DNA of 64,000 nucleotides, taken from positions 62,001 through 126,000 of the forward strand of contig PEDN01001367.1 of NCBI GenBank assembly GCA_003864495.1, in the 5' to 3' direction. The notes under the pieces are model-generated. The model was given only the letters and a program-made list of their open reading frames with translations. It was not told where the DNA came from and did no database searches. Positions 1-12,800 of the stretch are shown piece by piece; within the stretch, counting starts at the first letter, position 1; the number at the start of each line of letters is the position of its first letter. The DNA is from Nemopilema nomurai. Lineage: Eukaryota > Cnidaria > Scyphozoa > Rhizostomeae > Rhizostomatidae. The position numbers and the translations under genes were made by a program.

Positions 1-807
1 TAATAAGTTTCTGAAATGCTTAGACATTCTGTGTTCTTTGGATCACATTCTAGCTAGAAAGAACTTTTCTGTTTGCGTGCCATCAATATTGCGTGCATAA
101 TTTCCGTTTCGCTAATTCATAGCTGTTTCTAGAGTGTTAATGCAGCAGTTTGCAATGTTTTTCAATGTCTTAATCACGCCAACGCTGACATTTTGGTTTT
201 AAACCCAATCGCAAGAAGAAAATGCAGACTGCTAGAGGCTCTATAGCATGCATGCTTATGCCAAAGAGTTTGTTGATTTGATTTATTACATCTACACTTA
301 TACTGATCTAATTCTCTAGACTCTCATGGGGAGATTTTGACGTGTTGTTGCATTCATGACATTTTCTAGATGTTCATTTTATTTTAGGAGAAGATATGTT
401 AATGACTTCAAAACATAAAAAAGCTGAAATTAAATGCTTCAAACTTTCTTACTTTGTTAATCTGACTTGACAGACACTTCATCTTACACTAAAAAGTATG
501 CTTACACCACTCTTATCTTAGGCAGGGGCTCATTGGTGCATTCTGTTACTCTTCCCCTATTGTACTATATGCTTTGAAATTACAAGCAATACGCCATATT
601 CTATACTTGGCGATCTTCATCTTTGGTTCGCCAAGATAAACAACCCTCACCACTAATTCAACAGCTAGTGATTATTCGACTTGCATTTAGAGAATTCTAA
701 CTTATGATATACTCCTAAAATAAACTTGATTTTCATATGGTTTTAGTGAAGATATAAGGACATAGTAATCAACTGCTCGATTCAAATGGGCCAAGGAAAC
801 GTCTTAC
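1..807. other. Left-edge non-coding stretch
   Basis: AT-rich sequence with no exon I can support. Later exons of the minus-strand signal-peptide gene starting at 940 could lie here if very short, or beyond the window edge. There is no long open frame on either strand. Confidence 0.4.
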
Positions 808-940
808 CAGGATCAGCTCTCTTTAAGTCATCTTTCACCTTTTGAGCTTGTTCAACTCCTTGTATCGAACAAACAACTAGTAACAGAATAGCAATTGTAG
901 AAAAATTAGGAATTGCAGAATGTATTAAATGGTCCGCCAT
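808..940 (-). CDS. First coding exon (signal peptide) of an unidentified secreted protein, partial
   Basis: A minus-strand ATG at 940-938 opens a 44-residue stretch: a short polar start, a hydrophobic core rich in I, L and V at about residues 15-27 (TIAILLLVVCSIQG), then a charged segment with KVKDDLKRADP. It ends at a donor GTAAGA (gt at 807-806) after 133 nt, so in phase 1. The frame is open further upstream, to an ATG at 1063, but starting at 940 puts the hydrophobic core where a signal peptide needs it. The other four signal-peptide exons nearby also end in phase 1, which suggests but does not prove membership of the same secreted family. The remaining exons were not found. It could also be a chance open frame. 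Confidence 0.45.
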
Positions 941-3428
941 TTTGAAAACATTTTTCTTGCTTGTGAGTCGTTTGGCGTCGGAATGACCTTTTGACTGGTG
1001 GCCATGAACGATATTTCCTAACCACTCATGCATGCATGCACGGTTTTTCGGATCTTCATTCAAAAAGAAAGTTCTTTAAGTTCTGGCTAAACATTTCAAC
1101 CTAGGCTACATGGGCTTGGTGTTATTGATTTTGTAGATGTATTCATTGGGTAGGGCTGGAGGGGGCAGGCCCTCTCATCGTCAAAGACAACACAACAACG
1201 GGCAGGTAAAAGAGCATTCAACACAGGTCGTACTATGCACCCGTGTCTTATCAAGTCTTACGGTGGCAGTCACAATCGCACTGGGAATCTCGAATTATCG
1301 CCCTCCAGAACATTACCAGGCCGTCAAATGATAGCGACGACCTAAAGAGCAACAGGTTAAACGAGTTTTCAACTTGGACTGGAGATAAGCCCCTGCTTGA
1401 GTGCTTCCCTGAGAGGGAGAAGTCATGATTTTTGCAAACTTATCATGACCCGTTTTGTTGTGGAGTTTAATTAAGCATTAGCTGAAAGCTGTAGGGCTTT
1501 ACAACTAAGCTTTGTAATGAAGCAGCAAAAATTTGTAACTTCAATAAGGCCATTTATATGTTGCAATAAAAGTTTTCCAAACGTTTAAGACAAATCTTAA
1601 AGGCATCTGCTATTGCACTATACTTGATAGAAGATTTTAAATTTCAAGCAGCGTTGGCTATAAAATGGTACTATTTAGAAACTAAGTGTTGCTACTGGCA
1701 AACGTAACTCAAGAAATGAATACTTACAGTCTATTTTAAAAAACAGCCATTTAGTTCGCATAAGTTTAATTCATTCTGTCTAAAAAAAATTATCAAGTTT
1801 ATATTCTATTTCTTCCAGGGAATAAATATTGCCCAATATTCGACTTCGTACTTCTCTATCACTAAACTAGAAACAAACTTTTTCTGACTTTGTACTTTTC
1901 TTCTTTAGCAAAAGAAATATTTGATTAATGGCCGAAGAGCTCTCAACAATGCAAAACAATTAATGGACCTGTACTCACTTGAAGGCTACGAGCATGCTAA
2001 CAAAAATAGATGAGCCAAAAAGGCCACCCAATTCAAACTGTCGTCAATAATTGCTACCACAACCCTACTCAAATAGCCTTCTCCCTTTAATATTGCCTTG
2101 CAGAAGTATCATGGATAAGACATGGAACTTTTTGCATTGCTTGAATCCTTTATTTGATGCATTGTTTGCATTGAAAATTATTCAGAGTCTATTAATCTCG
2201 AGTAAAGCCTTGAACTATTGTATTAAAATTTAATGTCTCTAGCCAAAGTCGTTGTCTAAGAAGCCTGGTTTTCATTTTTCTATTACCCAAGAGAAATGCG
2301 ACACTGAAAAATTATTAGTTTGATGATTTTTTCAGTAATTTTTTTCTTTCACTGCTTAAGAGATCAATGCTCGTGGTTTTGGTAATAGAGACCGCTTGCT
2401 CTCTCCGATATCCTTTTGCCCGACATAGTGTTGCTTAATAAGCTAATCAAAGGCAATATAGAATGAAGTTCTTGTGTCGCTTTAATGCAATATAGTCAAT
2501 TAAGAAATAGATTAAGCGTATTAACATCGAACATTTGCAACATTGAAAAATATCTGGTAATGTTAAAGATTGTGAAGTGCTACTAGCTTGTAACAGAAGT
2601 TGTTCACAATGAAGTCAATCTATTTTTGCAGCAAGTCTCTCAGCGTTCCTGAAAGGCACACATGATATGCATACTTGTGTTGGCAATTATATTCTGAATA
2701 ACACTTTTCGATGAGTATGTGAATTAAGAGACTTTTGTGCCCGCCCTTCCATTTAACTTTTCTAGAAATAACGTGTATATTCATGCAGCAAGCCTGAAAT
2801 TTTAGCAGAGCAGGCCTTGGCTAATTCTAAGAAATATCCTGCTCGGTGGATCAAATTTTCAGTGAGTCCTATCCACTACTTCGCTAATTTGTTGAATAAA
2901 GAAACTCGTATTAAAGGATACTCTAAAGATTGTTGCATTAATTGTATCCTGTAAAGAAAAACTATGAAACCAAGTAATTTTCTTTTTTCAGAAGACGTAT
3001 CTCTGAGCACTGTGTTTGCGGTTGATACAATAGCAAGTGAAATGAGTGTGAGAGTGAAACCAAACTGAGCAATTGCTGGAGAGCTGGAAACTAAAACAAG
3101 CGCAGTAAGATAAGAAAGTCAATGGCTCGAGATGCCCCACATGTCATCCGTTCACAAGAGTCTTCGTAAACAAATCGGCGCAACACTGACCTGCGTATTA
3201 TTTACGGTTTATCCATGCACAAGGACAAATGTGATTTGGGTGGCGGTATAAAGACAATGGATGACCATTCAGCCTGTCGCCAGCGCAGTTCAACTGTACA
3301 CCTTGCGTCACTTTGTTCACATTAATCATTTAGCATCGGGCACAAAACGATTGGCAAAGTTTCAGCAGTGAGATTCCAACTGGCTTGGTTGTAGCACGAT
3401 TTTGACAACTGCCTCCAAAGACTGAAGC
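941..3428. other. Intergenic, no gene recognised
   Basis: About 2.5 kb of AT-rich sequence with only short chance frames on either strand (for example at 1137-1428 and 2051-2233). None has recognisable motifs or flanking splice sites that make sense. The last 200 bp probably contain the promoter of the gene starting at 3429. Confidence 0.4.
3246..3252 (+). promoter_or_regulatory. Candidate TATA box
   Basis: The string GTATAAAG lies about 180 bp upstream of the ATG at 3429, in a locally less AT-rich stretch. Its position suits a core promoter for the secreted charged protein. The call rests on motif only. Confidence 0.3.
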
Positions 3429-6400
3429 ATGGCTCGTTCACTGATACTCCTCGTCGTCCTTGGCCTTCTGGCTGCCACTCTGATTGACGCAAAGAAAGGT
3501 TTGTTGGCGTTTCTGCACTTTATTCCTTCTTTTCATTGGCAATTAACCTCTAACAGCATTGTTCGACTTATGTTAGCAGTAGTAAAGCGTTAAACGCCGA
3601 TGAATTTAGGCAAAGTCGCCATTCTTATTCTAACGTAATTACATTCCTGACACTTAATGTCCGAAGCATTAATCACTTACTGCTATAGAATGTAAGGCTA
3701 CATTTGTAAAATAGACACTCAAAGACTCAAAGGGTTATAGTTTTGCAAAGGAAGATTGTATTAGAAGTCAGATTATGTGTTGCTAAATCTAACGTGTCTT
3801 TAGTAACGAAGGATTCGAGTTTTCTTTTATGTAAGCTGTCAACCTCGGCTTCGTCAGCTTCAGCTCCGAGACGGCGTCAAGACGAACGAGAAGATGATTT
3901 AGCAAGCCTGCTTCTTTTTACATTAAGTGTTCTCTCTAAATGGTTTAAGGCTTTTTCGATTTAGTATCTCTCATTTGCGATTGCGAAAGTTCTGACGAAT
4001 TATGCCAAAATTAGCATTTAGAATTTGGCCTTCATGCACGCATAACAAAGAAACTCTGAAGGCAGTTTTTATCATGCGGGTATCTAGCTGGTTTTCGATA
4101 AACAAGTCCGACCGATTTGGTGCCTTTCTAGAAAGGCAGTGACTATTTGATCAATTGCTGGTGTTCAGATCAGACTTGTTTGTCTGGTTCTTTGTCTCTC
4201 CACGAGGGCGTGTCCATCACTTACTTGTCGCCATTTAAGGTCTTTGTCTAAGCCGTTATGTTAATTGAGGCAGCATAACCTCACATTCTCAACTACAACA
4301 CTAACTGCCCAGCTCTCAACGGCCTTTTTGCAGACCTCTCAGTTTCTCAGGCTACTTGCCTTACTTTTGTGCTACTATATCCCAGAATTTCAGATCTTTC
4401 AGACCACGCATAACTGCAAACTCAGATCTTTCAGCCTAACCTCTTTCGTCAACAATTGTACAAGCATAACAGTCAGTTCAATAATTAAAAGACAACTGAT
4501 TAAAGCAATATGATGCATATATGTCCATTTTTAAAACTAATACATTATAAAAGAAAAATTAATGCCGCTTTTACCATGGCTAATGTTTTGAGGCCAGTGA
4601 ATTGAATATGATACAACTTTGATTTATGGCATACACATGGATTAAATTTAAGCCAGCTTAGAAAAAACTTTCTATCCAAGTCACATCTGTGACAATCGAT
4701 TTGGGATGCAATTAGATTACATGAAAGAATGAAAGCAATCTCAACATGCGTATATCTAGTCGGGACTTGAATTTTCTTCAGCTCACAAAAAAGACGAAAA
4801 GCCTGCAGATCCCAAGGAAGCAGAGCAACAGGATCACGCCGAAAACGCTGAAAATGCCGACGACCAACAGAAGGAGGCTGAGGAAGACAAGACCGAGGCC
4901 AATGCAGCAACAGCCAATGCGGAGGAGGACAAGAAGGAAGACGTAAGTGGTTGTTTATCAGCAACATCTGTGCTTGACATCATGTATTGTGAAGTGTTAG
5001 GATCGCTAGAAAGAGCACGCAACCTTGGATTGGCGGGGAAAGGGGTCTCCAAAGCTGAACTGATGCCAGAGATATGCACTAATTGAGATAAGTTGTACAA
5101 AAAGGAAATATTTTGGACTTTCTATAAACAGCTCTCTCTTCTGAATCAATCATTATCTGCAGCCGACAATGAATAATAATTTTGTGATAAACATGCCTTG
5201 CCTAGCGACTAATTAGTATTTGAAATAATTTTCAAGGGTTTCCAATGCTGCTGAAAAGTGCTATTTTACAAGGAGGCTGGAATTAGATCTCGAAGACTAA
5301 AGCAGCTTATCATAATAGGCATGACGTAATTTGCTTTGAATTGATAGGAGGCACCAGCAGCCGCACCAGAAGAAGACAAAGCCGCACAACAACAGGATAA
5401 GCCTGAAGAGACCCAGGATGCTGAAGCTGACCAGAAGGAAGATGTAGCAGCACCTGAAGACAAAGAAAAGGAACAGCAAGAAGAAAAGGAAGAAGATAAG
5501 GAAGACAACGAAGAACAAGCCAAGAAGGACGAGCAAGAAGCACAGAAACCAGAGGAGGAAAGCAAGGAAGACGCAGCCGAAGAAAGCAACGATGAAGAAA
5601 AGGAAGACAAGGAGGAAGACAAGAAAGAAGATGAAAAGAAGAAAGCTTGTATGTTTTCATAAAGATTGCTTCTGCCAGAAACGTCTTTTTCCATTTTGAC
5701 CTACAGCTGCAATGACACTCGTAGAAGCTGTTTGTCTACTTTCCTTCCATCTTTGTTTGGCACTTGCTCCCTAAGCTTCAATTTCAAGGCAATTTCTTTA
5801 TGTATAAAATAAACTGTTTTAAGTACATTTCAGTTTATATAGTATTAATTCACTTATGTGCAACAAATATGACAACGATCAGTTTGAATACTACACGACT
5901 TAAAGAGTTTTGCTTTGAACCGTTAGTCAAGTGCAACCTGAAGTTCAGCAAGGTCGGCTGCTTCAAGGACCAGAAGAAGAAGGACAGACCTCTTGGCCTC
6001 TACGTGATGAAGGACGTCAAAATGTCAACATTCCAAAAGAAGAGTCTCACCACAAAGTCATCCGTCTTCGACAATGGCCTCCCAGACTTCGCTTGCCGTT
6101 GTGCCAATGAGGCCCTCAACCGTGGAAACGCTGTGTTCGGAATTCAAAACATCGGTAAGAATACTAATTTGCCTTTTAGGTGTAACGGCCATCCCCCCTT
6201 CCTTCAAATAAAATAGTGTCATCTCTAACTTATCCGATACAAGAATTTCGAATAGTGGCTGAGACAATTGCAAAGATGCTGAAGCCACGAGAAGCCAGAA
6301 GACCTAGTTCCGCTTGCGATTTTAACGTTCTATCTGAATTTAATATTCACTAGCTCTACATTCTTTTTCAACATCACAAATGATTCTGGCTCCTGTTTAC

Positions 6401-7344
6401 ACTCAATCAAATCTGTCTACCTCTTCCTTGTAATTTTGAAAATCAAAACAAATTTTGGTCGTGGCAGACGTGACTATGTAAGAAAGTTTCTTTGCCAATG
6501 ACCGCGCAAAGCAATCAAATTTTGAAATTACACAGTAACCTCGAATCTATACAAAATAAGCCAGAAAGGTATACAATCAGGGCCATAAACAATTCTTCTA
6601 CAGCCATTGTTGTTAATTTTTCTTTTAAACGGCTGATTTTGTCGCAACATTGCTTTCAGCTGAGTGCTGGACTGGCCCCGATGATGCCAAGTACGACCGG
6701 GACGGAAAGTCGGATAACTGTGTCGGCTTCGGATTGGACAAATGCAACAAGGAAGATGAGCTTTGCGCCGGAAAGGACGGAACTAACTTCATCTACTACA
6801 TCGATGTCCCAGAGCACACCAAGTCTGCTGAGGAGGCAAAGAAGGAAATCGAAGAATTGAAGAAGAAGCAGGAGGAGGAGAAGAGAAAGAAGCTCGAAGC
6901 AGCAAAGAAGAAGGCAGCCGCCAAGAAATTGAAGAAGAGTAAGCTTTTGCTGAAATACAGCTTAATTCATCACAATTTTGTCACTTGGACTCTTTTGAAA
7001 GGAGGTGTGAGGTGGATGCTAATTGGGCTCCAGATCGAATATCATCCACTCTTTTAAAAGCAACTGTATTGGAAGCAACCATTCTCTACTCTTTGAGTAA
7101 AAAGATTGATTAATAGATCTAAATAGAGCGAAAATGGTACAGCATTTCTTTCTACTGACCTTATATATCAAATGAAAAATCCACAGACATTAATTTGCAA
7201 ATAAAAAGGTATATGCTAAAATTGTCACGTTCTGTAGCTGTTTTGAGTATTGAAATGACGAAATCTGATAAATGCAATTCTAATCTTTCAGAGTCCGGAA
7301 AGAAAGGTGGCAAGGGAAAGAAGCACGGAAAGAAACACGCTTAA
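3429..7344 (+). CDS. Secreted acidic/8-Cys/basic-tail protein, six exons
   Basis: Exons are 3429-3498, 4782-4942, 5348-5648, 5927-6154, 6660-6938 and 7292-7344. They total 1092 nt, or 363 residues, and the frame closes at every junction. Residues 1-21 are a signal peptide (MARSLILLVVLGLLAATLIDA). Residues 22-177 are a low-complexity region of E, D, K, Q and A that is strongly acidic overall. About 178-300 is an 8-cysteine module with KCNLKF, VGCF, ACRCA, FGIQNIAECWTGPD, NCVG, DKCNK, LCAG and NFIY. The tail is a lysine/glutamate helix-like segment followed by a very basic end (GKKGGKGKKHGKKHA). The module is shared with the genes at 9808 and 14989. Function is unknown. The charge-segregated secreted design resembles extracellular-matrix or mineral-associated proteins, which is inference only. 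Exon 4 starts at the acceptor GTTAG just before TCAAGTGC, the only nearby AG that keeps frame. Confidence 0.85.
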
Positions 7345-9544
7345 ATGTTTGATTGAACGTCGCTGTGGAGGAGAATGAGTGTTCCAGTACAGGATAAATG
7401 CTTGATGAGAATTGATTAGTTGCCAGTCACCCAAATGCAGGAATCTCCATGAGACGATTTGGGCACTCTCGCGTCAACACGCTTGGACACTGTAATGCTC
7501 AAAAAGCACTTTAACTTAACACTTAATCATTACTAAAGTGATCAAAATTTTGTAGCAACTTTTTGAAAGAGATCTTAGTGCAAACAACTTTCTGAATAAT
7601 TTCCTTGTTGTTCTTCTGTGGGCCTGTTTCGATCCGATATTGAAGATGAAGAGGATGGAGAAAGATTTGCAACCAAAATAGTGTAATTTGGGCTTCTATG
7701 GAGCAGGGTATACTTTGAAAGGACAATCGATTCAGGAGTTGCACAACATAATCAAATGTGTATAATTAAAAGGCGTAAGTTAGAGTGTTACAAGTTGCCG
7801 AGAATTCTAGATTGCTTAGGGTAGCCATTAAGGCTTGTCTACTAATTAGGATCGCTACTAATTACACTGCTCTGCTTTTGTTGATTGGCGTCATCAGATA
7901 TATTATGTTGATAAATTTGCGATTCAAGTGTTTTAGGTTGACAATTATTATTCAAGCTGAAATGAGTAGGGAAGCACCTGCAAGGTTTTGATGATTTCGC
8001 TACTCCGAAATAAATCATATTTTGAACTACTTGTTCTAAAGCTATGAGTTCTTAAAAAGTTCTTACCGAGATTTTATGCAAAGACAACAATCTAAGACCC
8101 GGTAGCTTTCAATATCAACAAATAACCCCTTTCCAAATGATTGGTGCAAAAATACTTTTAGAGAGCGATTCAAAACCACTAGTAGCACAATTCACTTTAA
8201 TCTATGATTCAAAGAATAATTGTTAAAAAAAGGGTAAAGTGGATATCCCATTCACGTTCTCGGTTCATATCTTGAAAAGAAGTGCCAAGGCAGCATTTTG
8301 GGAAAAGTTTATAGCCTGCAAATCATTAATTACAAATTTTCCATACATGAAATATATTACAAAAACTAATCAAAACTGGGCAGCAATGAAAAACTGGAAT
8401 GCATTGTAAAATTCGCGGAGATAAGTAGATTAAACGAATTCTATTCAGAAGGCCAGTGTAGAAGGTTTTGCCTTCTTGCTCACTTGCCTTCATTGAAGTG
8501 CAATCGCTGAAGTAGGTTCAAGTACACGGTCAGTTTGATGCTCCGAAATATAAGGACACCTGTGCTGGAACAATAGCCAGACTGAGGTAATTGGGCGTAA
8601 TAAAACCTGATATAGCAAGTCTAGCAAAACCGGTTTTAACGGAGAAATCTAGCCACCTAGCCATCTAGCTATCACAACTTTGTTCTATCTAACCATCGAG
8701 AATACTTTGCAATGTATAGTAAAATTACAAATTGCGAACAATATAAGAATAGCATAGTCAATAATGGAAAATTCTAGTTTCAGAAAGTTGCAATACAGCT
8801 TTATTGCTTTATTTGCTTTCTAAGGGATAATTTATGTTGCAATGAACATTTTAAAGAATCACGGGCTTAGAATACATCCTTGTCTCAACTTTGCTTTGCA
8901 GGTCGGCTAGCCTCCGCATTGTTTGAGTCTGAAAATATCACTCAATTGGATTTTACAGTTGTCCTGTAGGCCTAATCGAAACAATACTGTCATTGATTAG
9001 CTGCAGATTACAAAGTCAACTGAATTGAAATTCCACAAATGTGGTATGCAACGTGTAAGCATTATCTGTGTCAAAGCACAATGTGCAAGGCCTATCGTAT
9101 GTTCAAGATTAAATTCATCAGCGTGTTCTTGCAAAATCATGTACTAAATCACTTTAAAAATGTTATGTAAGAATTTGTTCATGAAGTGATGATCAAAGCC
9201 ATATTAAAAAAATTCCGTCAAAAAGGACCAACTTGAATAATTGAATTTTGAGCTGGAAGATGTTAGCATTGTACAGTTGGCGAAATGGCGGCTATAATTG
9301 CTCTATTATTGCAAGCGAATCTTCACCAATAAAACGCATCCCGTGTCACAGATTCTCTGCAGCATTAATTATGATCATCATTACTCTGGTTGTGAGTTGA
9401 GTTAATCAGAGTAATCAAAATGCCCACGAATAATAACAACACAAGCCGAGGTCAGACATGGCAGGTGGTTCTGCACAGCTGGTTTCATTACGCCCTTGTG
9501 GGCAACCTCTTAGGCCGGACCTTTCAGGGACTGCATTAGCATAG
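7345..9544. other. Intergenic, 3' flank and upstream region
   Basis: No coding region could be supported. An AATAAA at about 8009 is a possible but distant polyadenylation signal for the upstream gene. The rest is AT-rich with short chance frames. Confidence 0.35.
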
Positions 9545-9696
9545 CCAATCAATTGCACGCAATCTCGTCGATGCTTATCGGACCAATGAGCATCGTGTGT
9601 CTTGGTAACGTAGCCAATCAAAGCACTTGATGCCACCAAGCATTTCATGCATTGAGAGAAAGTCAATGTTTACGTTCGGCTTGGGAAAAGGCCAAT
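9545..9696 (+). promoter_or_regulatory. Cluster of four CCAAT boxes upstream of the vWA/8-Cys gene
   Basis: CCAAT pentamers occur at 9545, 9583, 9614 and 9692, with another at 9326, all in the same orientation. They lie 110-260 bp before the ATG at 9808, in a segment visibly richer in G and C than its surroundings. Multiple CCAAT boxes of this kind are classic NF-Y sites in animal proximal promoters. A minus-strand frame crosses this segment (9415-9666), but it has no recognisable domain and I read it as promoter DNA. Confidence 0.45.
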
Positions 9697-9807
9697 GAAC
9701 AAGGAATATACTGCGAAAATTGATATTCGTATTTCATGCTTTAGAGTGAAAAATTCGTAAATTTGTGTTATTCCATCGTGGATATATCAAATCTTTCAAG
9801 TTGCAAA

Positions 9808-12800
9808 ATGGCCTACGCCACTTTGTTGCTACTTGTTGGGATACCGTTGCTAATTAAAGGTAAGCTTATTTTTAATATTCTCATTACCAAAGACCCTGCA
9901 TTTTTATTGCCTTGAACTTTAATTTTAAAAAATGACAAACATAATTATTCTCATTGAATTCTTTTTTGTCAATTCTTTTTATTGCTTACCTTTTCAGCAT
10001 TTAGGCCCTTTCATGAAAATGAGGCCGCATATGATCTTGGCCGAGAGATTATCGATCATTTAAATTTTTTTCAGTAAAGCAACTTTGTATTCTGTAATGC
10101 AGATGAAATTGAGTTAAATAGCATTCCAAAACTTCTTTGATGGTGAACTTCTGAAATCAATCCCAGTCTGTAGAAAAAGCTTTCATGAACTTCGCAGTTA
10201 TTTCGAAGCAATGTCTTGATCAACAAACTTGCATTGTATCCTAGTCACTGAAAGGTTCATTTGATGTAAGCGGATCTTGCTGTAACATATGCTTGTAAAG
10301 GAAGATAAATGCTTATATTTTGGTTATGATGTGTAAATGATAGGTTTTGGCTCTACCTCTCTATCCAATTACTTGCAACAATTTACAAACTCACATTTTC
10401 ATTCCTGAAGTTAAAGACTACTGGCTTCATCGTAGGTTGTGATTGCAAGCGTAACCTTGCAGGATAACTTTAAATCGACCAGCTTCACGCAAATGCTTTA
10501 CTTGCAGTTAATTTTGGCTAGCAAAACAAAGCGATAATCATCATCCACCAAGTGTCATAGCACTTTAAACGAGTAAAGAACAATAATAATGATAATGTTA
10601 ATGATTCCGCGCATGAGTAGCTTTGACCCTGCTTCCTTCAGACCTATTTCTATAGCAGAAATCTTTGTTTTACAGCGGCTGTTATCTTTCCACGTAAAAA
10701 CGACATCGAAATATGCAATAGGCAGCTTGATCTGATGTTGGTTGTCGATTCGTCGGGTAGCACTGCAAACATATGGAACCACACAATTGACTTCTGTGAA
10801 AAGCTTCTTAGTAACTTCAATATCGCAGACGATCAAGTCAGAGTTGGTATCGTTGAGTATAGCATGGTTGCAAATGCCTTGATTCCTTTGGATAGTGGCA
10901 ACAACCTTGGCAGACTATACCAAGCATTGGAAGAAGCAAGATGGCGGCCGCAAAATGGAGAGACACACACAGACTTGGCCTTAAAGCTAACCTACAGGAT
11001 TTTTCTGGCTTCAAAAAGAGTTGTTCCTGTGCCAAAGGTGAGTGACCTACGTATGTCATAAGCTCAAAATGCTTCACAAGTACTGCGTACCTAATGTGCT
11101 CATCCTTTTGAGGATTAAGCTCTTTAAATATTGCCTACGTTTTATGGAAAGTTGTCTTCTTTAATAAGACTCAAATTCCCCTGAAAAGACAATTCTCTGG
11201 GTGAGTTGTTGCATTCAATTAAAAGTATATCTATTGAATTAGATTGTTGTCATTTTCTTTAGGTGCTGGTTCTCATAACAGATGGTGAGCTCACAAGTGG
11301 AAAATTTGATGAGCTAAACCAAGTTCTGAGTGACCTTGCGGCAATAAACGTCGAAATATTTGTAGTGGCGCAAGGCGATGACTTGGTTCAAGTGGGGATT
11401 GAAAAGATGGCATCAAAACCTCTGCATGAACACATGTTTAGTCTGACGCCAAATGCCATGAATGTCCCATATGCTACACAGGCTCTCGCCAGCTCTATTT
11501 GCAATGGTGAGTCAAGGGCCAAATTATATAGAGTGTTGTGCTATTAATACTATTTACATTACCCTTCAATGTTAGAAAATGGAGGAGAGCATTTAGCAAC
11601 AACGAGGAAGTTCCCATGCAGAAAAGTTTACTTTTGTCATTTGGACGAAAGTCAATATTTGATGGCTTTGCTTCTAAACTCTAGGGAGTAGAGATTCTGT
11701 GCTATTTGATGGTAGAGACATTGCTGTAAGTAGCAGGCAACCTGCCATTAGAAATCAAATATGAAACGAAACGTCAAAAACCATTAGGCTTTGCTTTCTC
11801 TTTGCCACGTATTCCAAAATACAGTTCGTAAAGTGGTTGTTGCTGTTTTCGCACCTTAATAGTTGATTTGGCCTTACATAGCCTGCTTTGGTAGCCAACA
11901 GTATGACTGCATCGTCTATTTTATTGAATAAATGTGCCAAATACCTAACATGTTGAAATAGATACCACTTATAATGATAATAATAGCTACTTTGCATCAT
12001 TTATTGCTCTTAAATGTAAGACTTGAGATACATATGTGAGTTTGTTTGCTAAAATTTGTGTCTAAAATGGATGGCGAAACATCAACTCTTGTTATAAGCA
12101 ACTGCTGCCTTCCGAAAATCTTTAATTTCCCTACACGTTCTTTGAAATTTCTTGGTAGTCTAAATAGTTTGCTGGTCGATTTCAGTGAAAGCACAGAATA
12201 ACGTCCATGCAAATAACAGCGATGCAAAAGTCACTGGAAGCACGACTGTAGTGCAGGCTGCAAACGAGGCAAAAGTGCAGCAACAGCAACAGCCTGCTCA
12301 AGGTGCTCCGACGCCGTCTACTGCTCAGTGGAAATCCCAAGAGCAGACGTCATATCAGGAGGGGGCGTGGCATCAAAATCTGCAGCAGCCTGTGGGCAAC
12401 CCAAAACAGACGTACCCTGAGAATCCTCCTCCGCAGTCCGTCCCTAGCTTGCCCATCTCAAGCAAAAGTTTCAACACGAACCCGAACCCAGGGGATGACC
12501 AGCATTCTTCGGACCAGGTCCATGGGCCAGCGGAAGTAAAGCCAAGTCAGTTGTTTACATGATTGCAGTTTACAGTTACAAGCCATCACCTGTTGGGCAT
12601 CATATTAAGCACAGTTTCATTATCATGTATGACGTCATATAGTCTGTGGTAGGAAGACTACTGAATGTGGGGATATACTACGGCAGTGTAGCGAATTATC
12701 GTATTGAGACCAAGAAAAGATTAACGATGATCGTCTACACCAAGTTAGAGAATTATTGCCAAGGTTAATGCATTCCATATGTGAGCCTTTTGATCGTCTA

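Noticed and set aside
5266..5694. Three overlapping minus-strand frames rich in serine, leucine and phenylalanine
   Set aside because: They are the antisense shadow of the acidic E/D/K-rich exon 5348-5648, whose splice sites and frame are clear.
9415..9666. 83-codon minus-strand frame with several cysteines
   Set aside because: It has no domain or signal peptide, and it covers the CCAAT-rich segment upstream of the gene at 9808, which fits a promoter better.
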